Assembly (NCBI GenBank): GCA_011109175.1
Contig: RDEW01000005.1
Span: 1,428,324 to 1,492,323 of the forward strand
Source of the DNA: Dicyema japonicum
Lineage: Eukaryota > Dicyemida > Rhombozoa > Dicyemidae
Length of the DNA stretch: 64,000 nt
Direction of reading: 5' to 3'
Under the pieces are notes generated by a model. The model was not told the DNA's origin and ran no database searches. It worked only from the letters and a program-made list of their open reading frames with translations. The translations under genes were made by a program, and so were the position numbers. This document shows, in pieces, positions 36,170 to 49,189 of the stretch (its first letter is position 1; every line of letters begins with the position of its first letter).

Positions 36170-37310
36170 ACGTGGCACCATGTGCTTCTATGTGGCTAAT
36201 TATTGAAAACTTTTCTTCTTTCTCTGATGGCGTCATTGGATCTATCTTAATAAGGAGAAGCCTAACTATTCGATCCATCAGGAGACAATTTCGTCCCCTG
36301 GTAAAGAGTTCTAGAGTCGACCTCAGCTTTCGGACAACGTTCTTGGTGAAACACTTCAGTGCCAAGGAATCAGTTAGTTTGGTTTTACCCTTGGTCTTTG
36401 GAACAATTTTATTTAATATGAAAATAGATCTTGGATCAATGTCCTCCAAATCAGAAGCATTGGGGCCCACCTTTACGACGTTACTCTCCCAATCAATATC
36501 TCTTTCAGAAATGGGGATATGCCAGACTCACAAGTGCTTATGCTGTGGTACCGTCGACTGTTATCAAAGAAGCGCAGATAGACTCTCAAGGCATAATGCT
36601 ATAAACAGAAACGTGAAGTGTGTTATGGAATCTGCTAAATACAGGTCGGTCTAGACAGAGTAGATGGAAAACGACTGGACGAAATGACATTTTTCAGTTC
36701 AAAAAGTAGAAAGCCATTGGTACATGCATCGCTAAGAAGGCCATGGGGACGAAATATAAAGGGTTTCAGACCGGTTCACGTTTCGAAGTGTCGAGGTTGA
36801 GATAACTGGAGGAACAAGTGGGATATCACTTCATTTTCTCAAAAAGTTACTAATTCGACGATGATAATCCGCATCACACTAGTAGCTATGTGGCAAAACC
36901 GTTGATATCCATGCACACCACGCTCGATCCTGTCAAGAAACCGGAGAGATCCTTGAGACATAATTCAGTATAGAGTCTGGTGGATATCTCTCCATACTAG
37001 AGCCCGTTAGCATAGTAAGAGGAAACGCAAAATGTCTTAATGAAATTACAATCTTTCCGTTCGAGGAAAGTAAGTATAGGAAACCATCTATATCCTACCA
37101 ACATTATCAGGAGAGCGTTAAATGCATTATTCGCGGAGGAGGCTGATTGGAAAAATACTAAAGACTCTTCAACCGGTTCACGTGCGATTGCTGTCGAGAC
37201 AACTACGCTTGAGTAGAAAGTTTTTATCTTTCCTTTTATGAATGTGGAAATCTGACCACACAGAGAAGCCATCGAGAAACGTGGCTCTTTTTTTTCTGAA
37301 ATATACATTT
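36170..37310 (+). mobile_element. YLDD retroelement fragment, C-terminal half (copy E)
   Basis: The frame at about 36515-36650 reads THKCLCCGTVD then SADRLSRHNAINRNVKCVM, matching the Cys/His segment that precedes the nuclease in this family. Near 37190 the phrase AIAVETTTLE corresponds to the IAVETTG block. Intervening frames are scrambled. The 36172-36480 part is not clearly assigned. Confidence 0.55.
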
Positions 37311-37319
37311 CGAGAATTA

Positions 37320-37880
37320 ATGTTTAATGACAAAACAAAATAATTGTCTCAACAATTTGCTTATAAATCTCTTAGATAACACATTGTGTGGCGTTAGAGC
37401 AAGTTTTGCATGGAAAAGAACCGTTAGACATTTCCATTTCTCTACAATACTCAGAAGGATGACCCCTCTTTATTACTTCTGGCTGGCGATTACAGGACAA
37501 ATTGACTATTCTTAACAACCGAGGATTTTTATGGAATTTGTCCCGTCAAAAGAGTATTCATGAGGGAGAACAAGTAAGCTAGTAAGAAATAGCGGCGGAA
37601 TGTGGTCGCTGCCAATATACGGAAGTAATGAGTGATAGCAGGAGAAATCAAGAAAACATTCATTTTGTGACCTTTGTAAGGAGAGAAGTGATTATCTCTT
37701 TCGATGTAAGGACTTTTACCCCAAGGCCTTCAATAGGTTCTTCAATAGCTTGCTATCCCTGTTTTAATTCTTAAAACTTAAAGACGTGATCTTGGAGTTG
37801 AGATCTCCCAGAATAGCCATCGGTTTTTAACGGAAAAACACAGAGATCTCCGGAACATTTTCTCAAGAATTTTTAATATA
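37320..37880. other. No recognised feature
   Basis: Short frames only, presumably old transposon sequence. Confidence 0.35.
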
Positions 37881-37899
37881 GACCGATAATGGCGACCCA

Positions 37900-38190
37900 A
37901 CAGTCGACACAACAAACATCGATGGCAACAAACCCTCACAAAAATGATGCGATAATTATCAGATTCTTTGACTTTAGGTGACACTGATAAAAAATCGACG
38001 TCCCGTCCATCGTATTGCCCCTTCTTTCCAAACTAAAAATACATAATCGAAACTCCGTAGTAAAGAAGTCTTATCTGTCTTTATCTTTGTTTGGTTGAAA
38101 ATTATTATATCTACTGTAGCCTTCGAAGTATGTGGAGGTTCATTATCTTGCATAAAAACAAAATTAATGTCTTCAAATAAAAAATTCACT
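37900..38190 (-). mobile_element. Tc1/mariner-type transposase relic
   Basis: The minus-strand frame includes FVFMQDNEPPHTSKATVDII, the second catalytic block of the Tc1/mariner DDE domain (commonly FQQDNAPCHTSK). A vaguely related frame continues upstream to 38617 but carries no recognisable first Asp block. The copy is a fragment. Confidence 0.5.
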
Positions 38191-38199
38191 CAATTAGAT

Positions 38200-39830
38200 A
38201 TTTAATATATCCCGACCAATTTCTCCGTTCAGGTTTTTTTCATAAAAGTGGGTTCAAGACCCTTTGGACACAGAACTGCAAACCATTAATTATCAGGTGA
38301 ACAGTTAAACATCTTTTATCGTATGTTTCAAGGATTGTTTCATCGAACACGTTATCCTTCGCCTTCGCAAAACTCAAACTCTGATATCGAAGTGAAATTA
38401 GTTCGTATATGGTGGTCGAACAGAGACAGTCTCTAGTTAGAAAACAATGGAGGTCTTTGTATCGCATTTCAGGAGTTTCTAGATAATCTATTTGTGATGA
38501 TCTGAGACCTCGTCTGATTTCTTCGAACCGGCCTGGTGTGAATAGGCAGGAGGACAGAGTGGAACTCCACAAAAACCTCTTCTTGGTCTTTGATGATAGA
38601 AGAGAGGATTTATCCATTTGCGGTTACTTAAGGATTGAAAATACGAAAAAGACCATCATCCAGAGTTGCTCATCTCTCGACTCGAAAAAAGCATATGGCA
38701 AAGAAACAATGTATCGGACCTGTTAGAGGATCTGACTTTTATTTTTAATGAAATAAGAAAAGCAGGAAATTCTTTTCCGTCTTGGAACCAGCGAAAGAGG
38801 TGTCTCCTTGTGTGGAGATAGAAGATCAAAGAAGCAGTTTTGTAATCTCATCGCCTTGGAGTGGTGACCACAGTTATGGAGGAAGTAACCTGCGCAGAAG
38901 GAGTTGCTGATTACAAATTTACAGGAGTTCGAATTAGACACACTTTGTATCAAAGATTCGATTTTTAGGAAATGAAAGTAGTATAGTCATGTTAGATTCG
39001 CAGTCAGAAGATTCTCGAGGGTCTACTATTTTTTCTTTTCTCTACAAGAACGGCTAATAAAGCGAAGATTGTGCACTACTACCACTATCATGAACTTGGT
39101 AAAGGAAGACTAAAGCTGAAGAAATAAAAATAGTTCCATGTGATTGCTAATGAGGTAGAACAATAAGAAGGAAGTCTTTGTCTTTTCTCAAGAATCTGAA
39201 TCATTCACCCATAGTCATAAGTACATCAGTAAACCCAGTGGCAACTCCGAGTCAATTAAGTCTGTGGGGATAAATAATTATAACATTATGAGGGCTACAT
39301 TTTAATTCGATATCAATTTAATATTGCTTATCTAATCATTAATTTGACCTACACAATTTATTTTATAAAATTTTAAATAATTTATGGAAAAGTTTATAAT
39401 TTTCAAAAAACGCTTATCGAAACGACTAGGATGTTTCCATGCCTCATCTCACATTAGGCAGATCTCACACTTATTAGTAAAGAACAGTCATGTTCATTAA
39501 TCCAAGACATCGAAGGTGTTTTTAACTTGGTGCTTTTTACTCATTGTGAGTCCTGAGACAATCCGGTTCCGATTGATGAATCACTGATGACGTCATCACC
39601 TGTCAATCCCAGAAGTTTTGTAGATGAGTGAAAGCGAAATGGACAGCAGCGAGATTCGGCATCGGATTTGGCACTTATGTTTAAAAAAATTTAGAATAAA
39701 TTTTGATATTTCACCATATTCGTTATCAGCCTAACTATCCTGATAAAAATAATAATCACAGTTCATAAATTAAATGATTAAATTTTATTAGTAAACCCAA
39801 ACAAAAATATTAGACCCTAGAAAAGACAAG
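38200..39830. other. Gene-poor interval
   Basis: No recognisable protein. Minus-strand frames at 38240-38617 and 38723-38953 may be decayed transposase or host exons. The right part (39300-39830) is AT-rich. Confidence 0.3.
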
Positions 39831-39840
39831 AGTTAGTGAG

Positions 39841-41240
39841 TTAGGATTGGCAAAATCCCAAAAACTGGCACAATTCTGTTTCGTCAGAATTGAAGAAAGT
39901 CTCTAAGACATTCTCAGCAATTTTGTATTTATTTTGGTCTTCAAATAACGAGGCAGCAAATTAACGCATGTATTCCTAAATTTATGGTTATAGGTTACCC
40001 CAAAAGAATTAATATTAATTCCACTGAAGATCTGTTCACAAATACTGCAAGTTAGGTTTTCCTGCAGAAATAAATCATTATTACAGTATTTCCATCAATT
40101 GATGACCTTTCAGTAGATTTCTCATTTGAATAGTCGACAGGGCACTCTCTATTCTCTATGCAGTATTTAGTGGCGAGCTCGACTTCATTAAAATCTTGTT
40201 TAGAATAATATTTCAATGTTATAACAGATTTTTTACCTTATTTGCCAGCCCCATAGACTTGTATTTTATGCAATATTCACAGCTGCTGTAAGGCGACTAA
40301 GGATAACTATAAATCCCCACATCAGAAGAGTCTCTATTTCGGTTTCTTGATCTATCACCGTTGTTCCGGTCATTGTAGTTTGAAGGACATTCTTCCTGAT
40401 TGATGCAATACTCTATTGCCCTTTCCTCCACATTGAAATTATCATTTGAACGTTTTTTCTAGGATTGATTTGCTTTAATTACCCATTCTTTCAATCCCAC
40501 CATTTTATATTTTATGCACTGTTCACAAGTTTTATGCGTTGACTAAGGATAACTATAAATCCCCACATCAGAAGAGTCTCTATTTCGGTTTCTTGATCTA
40601 TCACCGTTGTTCTGGTCATTGTAATTTGAAGGACACTCTTTCTGATTGATGCAATACTCTATTGCCCTTTCCTCCACATTGAAATTATCATTTGAACGTT
40701 TTTTCTAGGATTGATTTGCTTTAATTACCCATTCTTCCAATCCCACCATTTTATATTTTATGCACTGTTCACAAGTTTTATGCGTTGACTAATGATAACT
40801 ATAAATCCCCACATCAGAAGAGTCTCTATTCCGTTTCTCGATCTATCACCGTTGTTCTGGTCGTTGTAATTTGAAGGACATTCTTCCTGATTGATGCAAT
40901 ACTCTATTGCCCTTTCCTCCACATTGAAATTATCATTTGAATGTGTTTTCTAGATTGATTTGCTTTAATTACCCATTCTTCGAGTCCCTTCATTTTGTAT
41001 TTAACACACTGTTCACATTTGTAGTTATCACTGTTCTGCTGTGATTTATTGTACTTTACTTTGCGGTCGTCAGAATTCCTTCCTCGATTTCTATCATCTC
41101 GTCTGTCATTGTGATGGCGATTTCGACGATTTTCATGATTCTATTTTAAGGAAAATTTTCAAAATACACGATCATTGTCGTTTCGGTTCTGAAAATGAAT
41201 TAAAGAAATACATTATCTGAGTTATGACCATGTCTATTAT
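39841..41240 (-). CDS. Tandem-repeat cysteine-rich protein, saposin-like units
   Basis: On the minus strand three 246-bp units each split into a 60-nt exon, a 24-nt intron (gtaattaaagcaaatcaatcctag), a 138-nt exon and another 24-nt intron (gtggggatttatagttatccttag). Each unit therefore adds 66 residues: TCEQCIKYKMVGLEEW joined to KKRSNDNFNVEERAIEYC, then INQKECPSNY and a polar Asn/Asp/Arg linker. A more diverged unit (CEYCIKYKSMGL, KYCIENRECPVDY) lies at 40090-40290. The C-terminal part has LTCSICEQIFSG, NTCVNLLP and ELCQFLGFC, reminiscent of saposin B cysteine spacing (CxxC at the start, CxxLGxC at the end). Upstream exons are basic (NHENRRNRHHNDRRDDRNRG). The start was not found. Saposin assignment is tentative; the repeat structure is certain. 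Confidence 0.7.
40295..41032. repeat. Three tandem 246-bp units
   Basis: Units begin at 40295, 40541 and 40787, each marked by gacta(a/t)ggataactat-like sequence at the plus-strand left end. The first two are nearly identical. The third differs by scattered substitutions and one deleted base within its copied intron (23 nt instead of 24). Confidence 0.9.
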
Positions 41241-41249
41241 GTCTGTCAT

Positions 41250-41680
41250 TATTCTATTAATTTTACAATATTATATACGTTTCGATTGTGAGAATTTTTC
41301 GATCTATAGTTTTAATATAATATAACCTGAACAATCTGAGTGAGTAATAAAAATCCTAAATTTGATTCACTAAAACTTCTAACCGATAATTGATATCATT
41401 TTCGAATACTCAATGTATTATCAATTTTATTTTTAGTTGGTTCACCATTAACAAATATTTTTTTTTATAATGAATTAATATTTTTACTATTTTATTTAAA
41501 ACAGAAAATAAGGACACTATTAATATCTTTTTTTATAAAGGGGTTAATTTACTTGGAACAATTTCATTACAATAATTAACCACCGAACAAAACTTAAGGA
41601 TTTTTGGGGCACTTTACGTGGAATTCAGTCGAAACAAAATAGAATGGAGACAACCCACGCCACCAGTATTGACAAGAATC
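41250..41680. other. AT-rich region upstream of the repeat gene
   Basis: May contain further 5' exons or the promoter of the minus-strand repeat gene: two short stretches (NDRHNRHG-like, NRNDNDR-like) bounded by gt...ag occur up to about 41260. No other feature seen. Confidence 0.3.
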
Positions 41681-41689
41681 AACACCACG

Positions 41690-43260
41690 TGATTTCACTC
41701 ATCAGGCAGATGTCATAATGGACCACTACGGAAAAGTGAGTCACATAGATACGAACAAATGCTCTCGTCCATGCAAATTGAAAAGCGTTCAAACTCCTCA
41801 AGGAAAACCGATTGAACGTCGGATGTCGAAAAACTCATCAAAAACGCCAAAAACTCTCCTGCCAAAAAGCTTGACGGAATCTGCATTTAAAGCATTTGGG
41901 AATGCAAGGACTCAAAGCAATAACAGACAATTTCTGTGTCCATCAACACCTGCAGAATTCCTGCACTATGACAAAAATCCAAAATAATCCAAATCCTGAA
42001 GCCCAATAAATATCCTTCGGATCCGGGATTTTTCAGACCAATTTCACTACTATCTGTAGTATCGAAAATTATTGAACGTGTTGTATTGAAACTAATATCG
42101 AAGTATCTTCCCTGATTTCAACATGGATTTCGTCCACCTTATTCAACATACACCTAAGCGACATTCCAATCAATTCCAAGACACTTCTCCTATTGTATGC
42201 GGATGATATGATTATTGCCTTTTAAAACATAGACGTTAACGAAGCAACGGAAAATGTTCGGATCCACTTGAACACTTTTGAATAGTGGCTTAGAGCAAAC
42301 CACCTATCCCCCTCTCCATCGAAATTCATCGTCACTGTATTCACGTCCAACCGCCGCCAACTAAATTTTAAACCAATTTTAACAATTCATGGACAACCAC
42401 TCACCGTTGCGAAACATCCCAAAATACTTGGAGTTATTTATGACCAACTACTAACTTTCTCTAAACATGTGGAGGAACAATGTACAAAGGCCTCTCACAA
42501 GATCAACATACTTAAAGCTGTGTCATTCCTTTGGCTAAACAAAGAAGCCCTAACCATCATAAACAATTCACTCGAACAACTATTAACTATGCAAGTCCTT
42601 GCTGGTCAACCTCTGCCTCTCTTACTTCTATTGACAAACTACAAAAAATACAAAACATCGCGCTCAGCATAATTACTGGATGTCTCAGATAAACTCCTGT
42701 CAATCATCTACATTGGGAGTCAAAGATCCTACCAATTGGAGACCATCTGGAAATGAGATCCCTGCAGTTCCTCTCTTAAGCCTACAGTCTATAACATCCT
42801 TGCCAATCACTATGCAAGCAGCAAAACAAAAAGAAAATAATTATGACAACCAGCAACCTGTCTCGAATGTTATCATCTATTCCTACTATCCCCAATGACA
42901 GGAGTCGTTTGAAACAGATACACGACTTTGTTTCTACGAAAAGCATCCGAAGACTCGGAGACAAAAAAATATTACAGCGACCCCCTCCTCCAATAAACCA
43001 ATCAGAATCCTCTCTTTAAGGGAAGTGCGAGTAAACCTGGCTCGTCTACGATGTGGGCACCACCCATATCTACCAACATATGATATACTCTGCACCTTTT
43101 GCAACCTCCACTGTTGACAACAAATCACCTATTTCAATGTCATGAATTGGCACAACGTTTCTCCACAATGCCAGAACTGACCGATCTATGAGAGCGACAA
43201 CATCTGCTGCGTCCTACTTAATAGCTGCTGGCCTCCTACAAGTTAGTGAGGTTGGGGTTA
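41690..43260 (+). mobile_element. Decayed LINE with internal deletion
   Basis: A pre-RT DGI block is followed by LKPNKYPSDPGFFRPISLL and SKIIERVVLKLISKYLP, then a collapsed palm in which HGFRP is followed within about 70 bases by a YADD-like cccttattc...tatgcggatgatatg stretch. The GVPQG block is missing, showing an internal deletion. The thumb (IPKYLELF) and a C-terminal Cys/His segment (LARLRCGHHPYLP, CHELAQ) follow. Its last 270 bp match 35651-35936. Confidence 0.7.
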
Positions 43261-43264
43261 CTTA

Positions 43265-44800
43265 ACTAACTAATTTACTTAACAATAAAATATTATTTAT
43301 TAACTATGGGGAGAGCGGCTGCTGACATTACGGAGTAAGCGTTTCAGCGGACAACTGCGATCCCGACCGCTTTCCCCACGTCTTTCTTGCAGTAGGCCAA
43401 TTTCCCCTGATTTCCTTCAGGAAAGAGATTGTAATACTTCTGGCAGCACCAGACGTCTCGATTGCCTATATCTAATTTAAAAACAGAAGCTCCAACAATC
43501 GAGAGATAGAAGGCATTGCTGCACACAATGGGCATTCACAGGCGCTGTGAAAACCACAAGCATTCGCGGGGAATTTACCAAACAACTCTAGGTTTCACAA
43601 GAGGATTCGCACGGCGAGCGTCGAGAGACTCATGGGTTCTCTTGAGGACAGTTGTTTATATATTCATGGATACACTCTTACCTGCATCAAGTATCCCTCT
43701 GGAATTTAGTCACGATACGATCCCGTAATGGACTTTGTATCGATGCATTACCCCCCACTTCGTTAAAAGAGACGAGCGTGCTTCTGCTTCTTCTTCACCT
43801 CCACTAATTGGAAATGTTCTTGATTAGTAATACCCAGTTATGTCCCCCGATAACTTATAAAGGACAATATCTGGCTTATTGTGCTTTACAGCAGCGGAGG
43901 TTTTATGTCCACCTTTATCAAAACTTTTGTATTTTCAACAATAGACTGCACTTTATGATTCCTTCTGGAATGTGATGTCCCATACTTGTTGGTAAAAGTA
44001 GATGGATGTACCTCAGCCTCATTATGACATCACACGTAGTCGTACTCCAGCATACTGAAGCACTTAGTGGTTAAATGTTTCACGGTTTTCATTTGTGGAA
44101 ACCGCCGTATGTCCACATAAAAGTTCAGCCTCTTAATGATAGCTTAATTTTCCATGCTAGAATCATACTGAAGACGCATTCAAATCTATGTGAGTGGTTT
44201 AAGGGCGTCAAAGAGACGACTATAAAGGTCTTTTTAATTAAAGTATCACTTTTTAATTCGATCAACTTCTTCACATTAAGATTCTCCCTTCCAAGGCTGA
44301 TATGTGACAATAGTTCCTAAGTTGGTTTGTCTTGACTCCTCAGCAGCCAAGATTACCATTTTGTTCTCATATGTTGCTGCTTCGGACTCAAATTTCAGGA
44401 GCATACCCACCAACAGCTACACACTCAGGACTAAATTACATATACCACGACCCTGTCATGTACAGGCAGTCTATGTTCTTAAAATGCGAACATGTTTCTC
44501 TATCAACAGTCGACGGTACAAAGGTCCATCTCAGCGTACTTTTCTGGTTCAAACTCAACCAGTTCATCGTAGTTCCTTGCATTTAAACCTGTTTTGTGAA
44601 TTCGACTTGTTCTTTTTATTTATCTCCGAGACAATGACTTTGGCGTTTCCAAAATACCGAGATATTTATGTTCTTTATGATTCTTACTAACTCAGTTCGT
44701 ACTGGCTTATTACTAGCAGGTGTGCTATAGTTAACTTCTAAAGGAACTGAGAGTGGTTTGACCCATGTTCAATGAAAATTTTCCTTAACAAACTGATGAC
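43265..44800. other. Interval without recognised genes
   Basis: A minus-strand frame at 43344-43535 (CCQKYYNLFPEGNQGKLAYC) is cysteine-containing and may be a host exon, with a gtaaattcc...ttcacag stretch upstream that could be an intron. The plus-strand frame at 44304-44690 has no recognisable domain. Confidence 0.3.
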
Positions 44801-44804
44801 TATC

Positions 44805-45620
44805 CAACAATATTTTGAAGATATCTCCCTCAAAATCGATAGTCACACTCCTACCTCTGATAGAAACAGTCCAATCAATATTTTCATTTCTGAGCAACCT
44901 CTTCCGCTATCAAAATCTCCAAAAATCTTGGAATAATATTAGACACCCACGTGACTTCCCTCAACATATAAATTGCGACCAGATCCATCAACGCACAAGT
45001 GAACAAACTACATAAAAATTTACTCCGACTTCAAATCAAAACTCCCGGTTAATGTAAGAGTTGATCTTGTAAGGTCACAGACGCGGAAATCACCAGAATC
45101 TCAGCTCATAATCGTATAAAATTTAGTCCACAAAAGACCCAATTTGTCAATTATGCAACTCCACTGGAGAGACAACAGAACATTTACTCTTCTGCAAAGG
45201 ATCTTCTTTATATCTAGACCTTCCGTGTCTGGGGGGTCTATGGGAAATCCGTTACTAGTTGCTAACTTTTCTGGTCCATCACTCAGGCCGTAATAACTCA
45301 AGGCTGAATAATAACATGGATAATATCTTCAACACGTGGAAACTCATGACTAATACATTCACGTGAATCGTTTAAATAAAATACTGAGAGATTCCAATTA
45401 CAGATGTCATCACCTTACTTCACCACTATCCTCGATACTTACTCTTGGCTGAAATTCCGATACTGAGTGGAGAATACGATTTTTTTTGGATTACGCAGAC
45501 GACATCGTTTTAGCATCATGGATCAAGAAACGAAAACTGATTGACAATTATTTCCTATGCATGTGCCTCATGGGGACCTTCGATCTCTTGGACTAATGCT
45601 CAGAAAAACGGTCATTCACA
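44805..45620 (+). mobile_element. Scrambled LINE fragments
   Basis: A thumb piece (PKSPKILGIILDTHVTSLNI, near 44920-44970) is followed further along by a gattacgcagacgacatcgt palm piece (YADD, near 45492). In a normal LINE the palm precedes the thumb, so these are rearranged or separate remnants. Confidence 0.5.
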
Positions 45621-45942
45621 TGATAAAATTTGTAGATTGAATTGCAATAGTAGTTGATGGTAGGATGATTTGGTAATCATTATGTAACTCATCTACAAAC
45701 TGAGTATTCACGTCCTGACATAAGAGTATTCGTTTGTAAATATCATTTGAGCCTATGACATTAAATGATAGAACACTAAAATCCTCTGATTGTATGTGAG
45801 GCTGAGATGGATAACTAACACATTTGTGAATTATATTTCCACTAAAATATACCAAAATATCTAAATTTCTACAATCTAAAACAACTAACATATAAAATCA
45901 GAACAGTTATCAACCGAGTAAGAATTAGTAGTCAAGAACTAA

Positions 45943-47682
<1,740 letters not shown>

Positions 47683-47689
47683 TTGAACA

Positions 47690-48250
47690 ATAATATTTAT
47701 TTAGAATTAATTATATAAAAAATATAAATTTAATAGTTTTTAAAAAATAATATTCATAATTTTATGATAACGCAATAAAATTATTCCTTTGCCGGTCAAT
47801 CATGAAGAAGGACATCCCGATCGGGTTCGCCTGAACTTCGGGAAAACTGTCTTATGATTATAAATAAATGGTCTCATTCGATACTACTAATTGGAGGCTC
47901 CTTAAAGAGAATTCTGGACAACGATGGAGAATTTATGTACATCAGGAGAAATGGTTCTCAATTCTGAGAGCACCAGTACTTGTTAATTGTTTTTGTTTTA
48001 TCATTAAAATAATTGATTACGTGACTAAACTGAATTGTTGCTTAATGTTATGAAGTACTACTAAATCCATAATTAATCTGTTTCGATAATCAAGGGTAGA
48101 ACTACATCTATAATTTCCATCAATCATTATCGATTTCAATTCACGTATCCGAAAGACTTACCAGTTTTTAACACTCCGTTCACTTTGGCTCCCTCGTGCA
48201 ATTTATTGCGGAGGATTCAATACACTGAGACCACATCAACGATCAGTCCT
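47690..48250. other. AT-rich upstream region of enolase
   Basis: No coding feature recognised. Presumably holds the enolase promoter. Confidence 0.35.
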
Positions 48251-48575
48251 GGTATCAGTAGATGTATGCCATAACCTACAATGAATATTGTATCATACTC
48301 ACCTATGCAGATGATGTCATCATCACAGCCAGGGACAGAGACCTCCAAACAGACAATAGGGTCATACAAAAAATACTTGACACCCTCACCCAATGGTTTG
48401 CTAAACTACGACTTGAGATTTCCCCACCCAATCGTAAAAATAGTCAGCCGTCCTGTACGATCATGCGCGGGAACAAGAGAAGAACACCGGGCAAGATAAG
48501 GTCGCTGTTGGAATGCATCGGGATATGATAATTAGTTTGGGTTTTACCGTGGTCTTGGGTTATTAAATAAATAAA
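48250..48575 (+). mobile_element. LINE 3' fragment with YADD
   Basis: The frame reads ILTYADDVIITARDRDLQ and then a degraded thumb, ending near gggatatgataattag and aataaataaat. This tail is a variant of the ggatcacttaatt tail of other copies. It lacks most of the RT and is truncated at the 5' side. Confidence 0.65.
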
Positions 48576-48596
48576 TATCTTAGTGGCGTTCATAAA

Positions 48597-48715
48597 ATGA
48601 GCCTAAAATGCCAAGAAAAATTTGAGGTAGCTTTCCGTCTATCGAAAAAAATCTATCCTCACAGATTCTTAGCACAAAAGTTTGGAACGAGCATTGGAAC
48701 TATAGGTCAAATTTT
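48597..48715 (+). mobile_element. Pogo/Tigger-type helix-turn-helix fragment
   Basis: MSLKCQEKFEVAFRLSKK followed by FLAQKFGTSIGTIGQIF fits the CENP-B/psq N-terminal DNA-binding domain of pogo-like transposases (K-F-E ... LA-KFG-S--TI--I). The match stops abruptly at about 48715, where a minus-strand LINE fragment starts. Confidence 0.5.
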
Positions 48716-49040
48716 CCAAGTAAGAATCTTCCTTGACACAGAGTCAAAAGCTATGTGGACATCTATGGACCAAAGTACAGTCTTCATGTGTCCCGACCTG
48801 TGCAAGAAACCACATCGTATAAAGTTAGTAAATGTAGATAAGTGGGTCGAAGTAGACCTCTCCTTTTTAAAATCATGTTGAAATGACAAGTCCGGGAGGA
48901 AATTTTTGATTTTTGCAAGAACCAGTCTTTCCAGAATTTTCGACACCAAACACAATAACGCGACCGATCTGTATGAAGCTGGGTCCTTCTTCACCTTACC
49001 GGTTTCACAATTGGACGTAGGTGGGCAAGCTTCCATAAGG
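48716..49040 (-). mobile_element. LINE reverse transcriptase fragment
   Basis: The minus strand reads KKDPASYRSVALLCLVSKIL, then a damaged HGF-like block and IDVHIAFDSVSRKIL, the RT fingers and palm entry of a CR1/jockey-like LINE. It lacks the YADD and 3' end and breaks off against the pogo-like fragment, so it arrived by rearrangement or was later truncated. Confidence 0.65.
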
Positions 49041-49076
49041 CTGGAATAGAATTTTTGTTAATAGAGTGGTTGAATA

Positions 49077-49128
49077 TGTCGCGAGCGGTACCTGCAACTA
49101 TGCGCTACTTGCAATATCGATTTTTTCC
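49077..49128 (+). repeat. Inverted repeat, left arm
   Basis: This arm (cgagcggtacctgcaac, tatgcgctacttgcaatatcg, tttttt) is the reverse complement, with about four mismatches, of 56473-56524. Each arm itself contains two near copies of gcgctac-tgcaa-tat. The arms may be ends of a DNA transposon or two opposed copies of a short element. Confidence 0.6.
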
Positions 49129-49189
49129 TCGAAATTAAACGAATAGTCTTAAGACACTCACAAGTCGAACTCAGTTAACAGATAACATA

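Noticed and set aside
37000-37310. 103-codon minus-strand frame starting MYISEKKEPRFSM
   Set aside because: Overlaps the plus-strand retroelement copy E (AIAVETT block); judged a shadow.
40280-41030. Tandem repeats read as satellite DNA or a CRISPR-like array
   Set aside because: Units contain in-frame coding exons and introns of a eukaryotic gene; unit length and absence of unique spacers rule out CRISPR.
47860-48056. 61-codon plus-strand frame (MVSFDTTNWRLLKEN)
   Set aside because: No domain, AT-rich context and no splice-supported continuation; left as intergenic.
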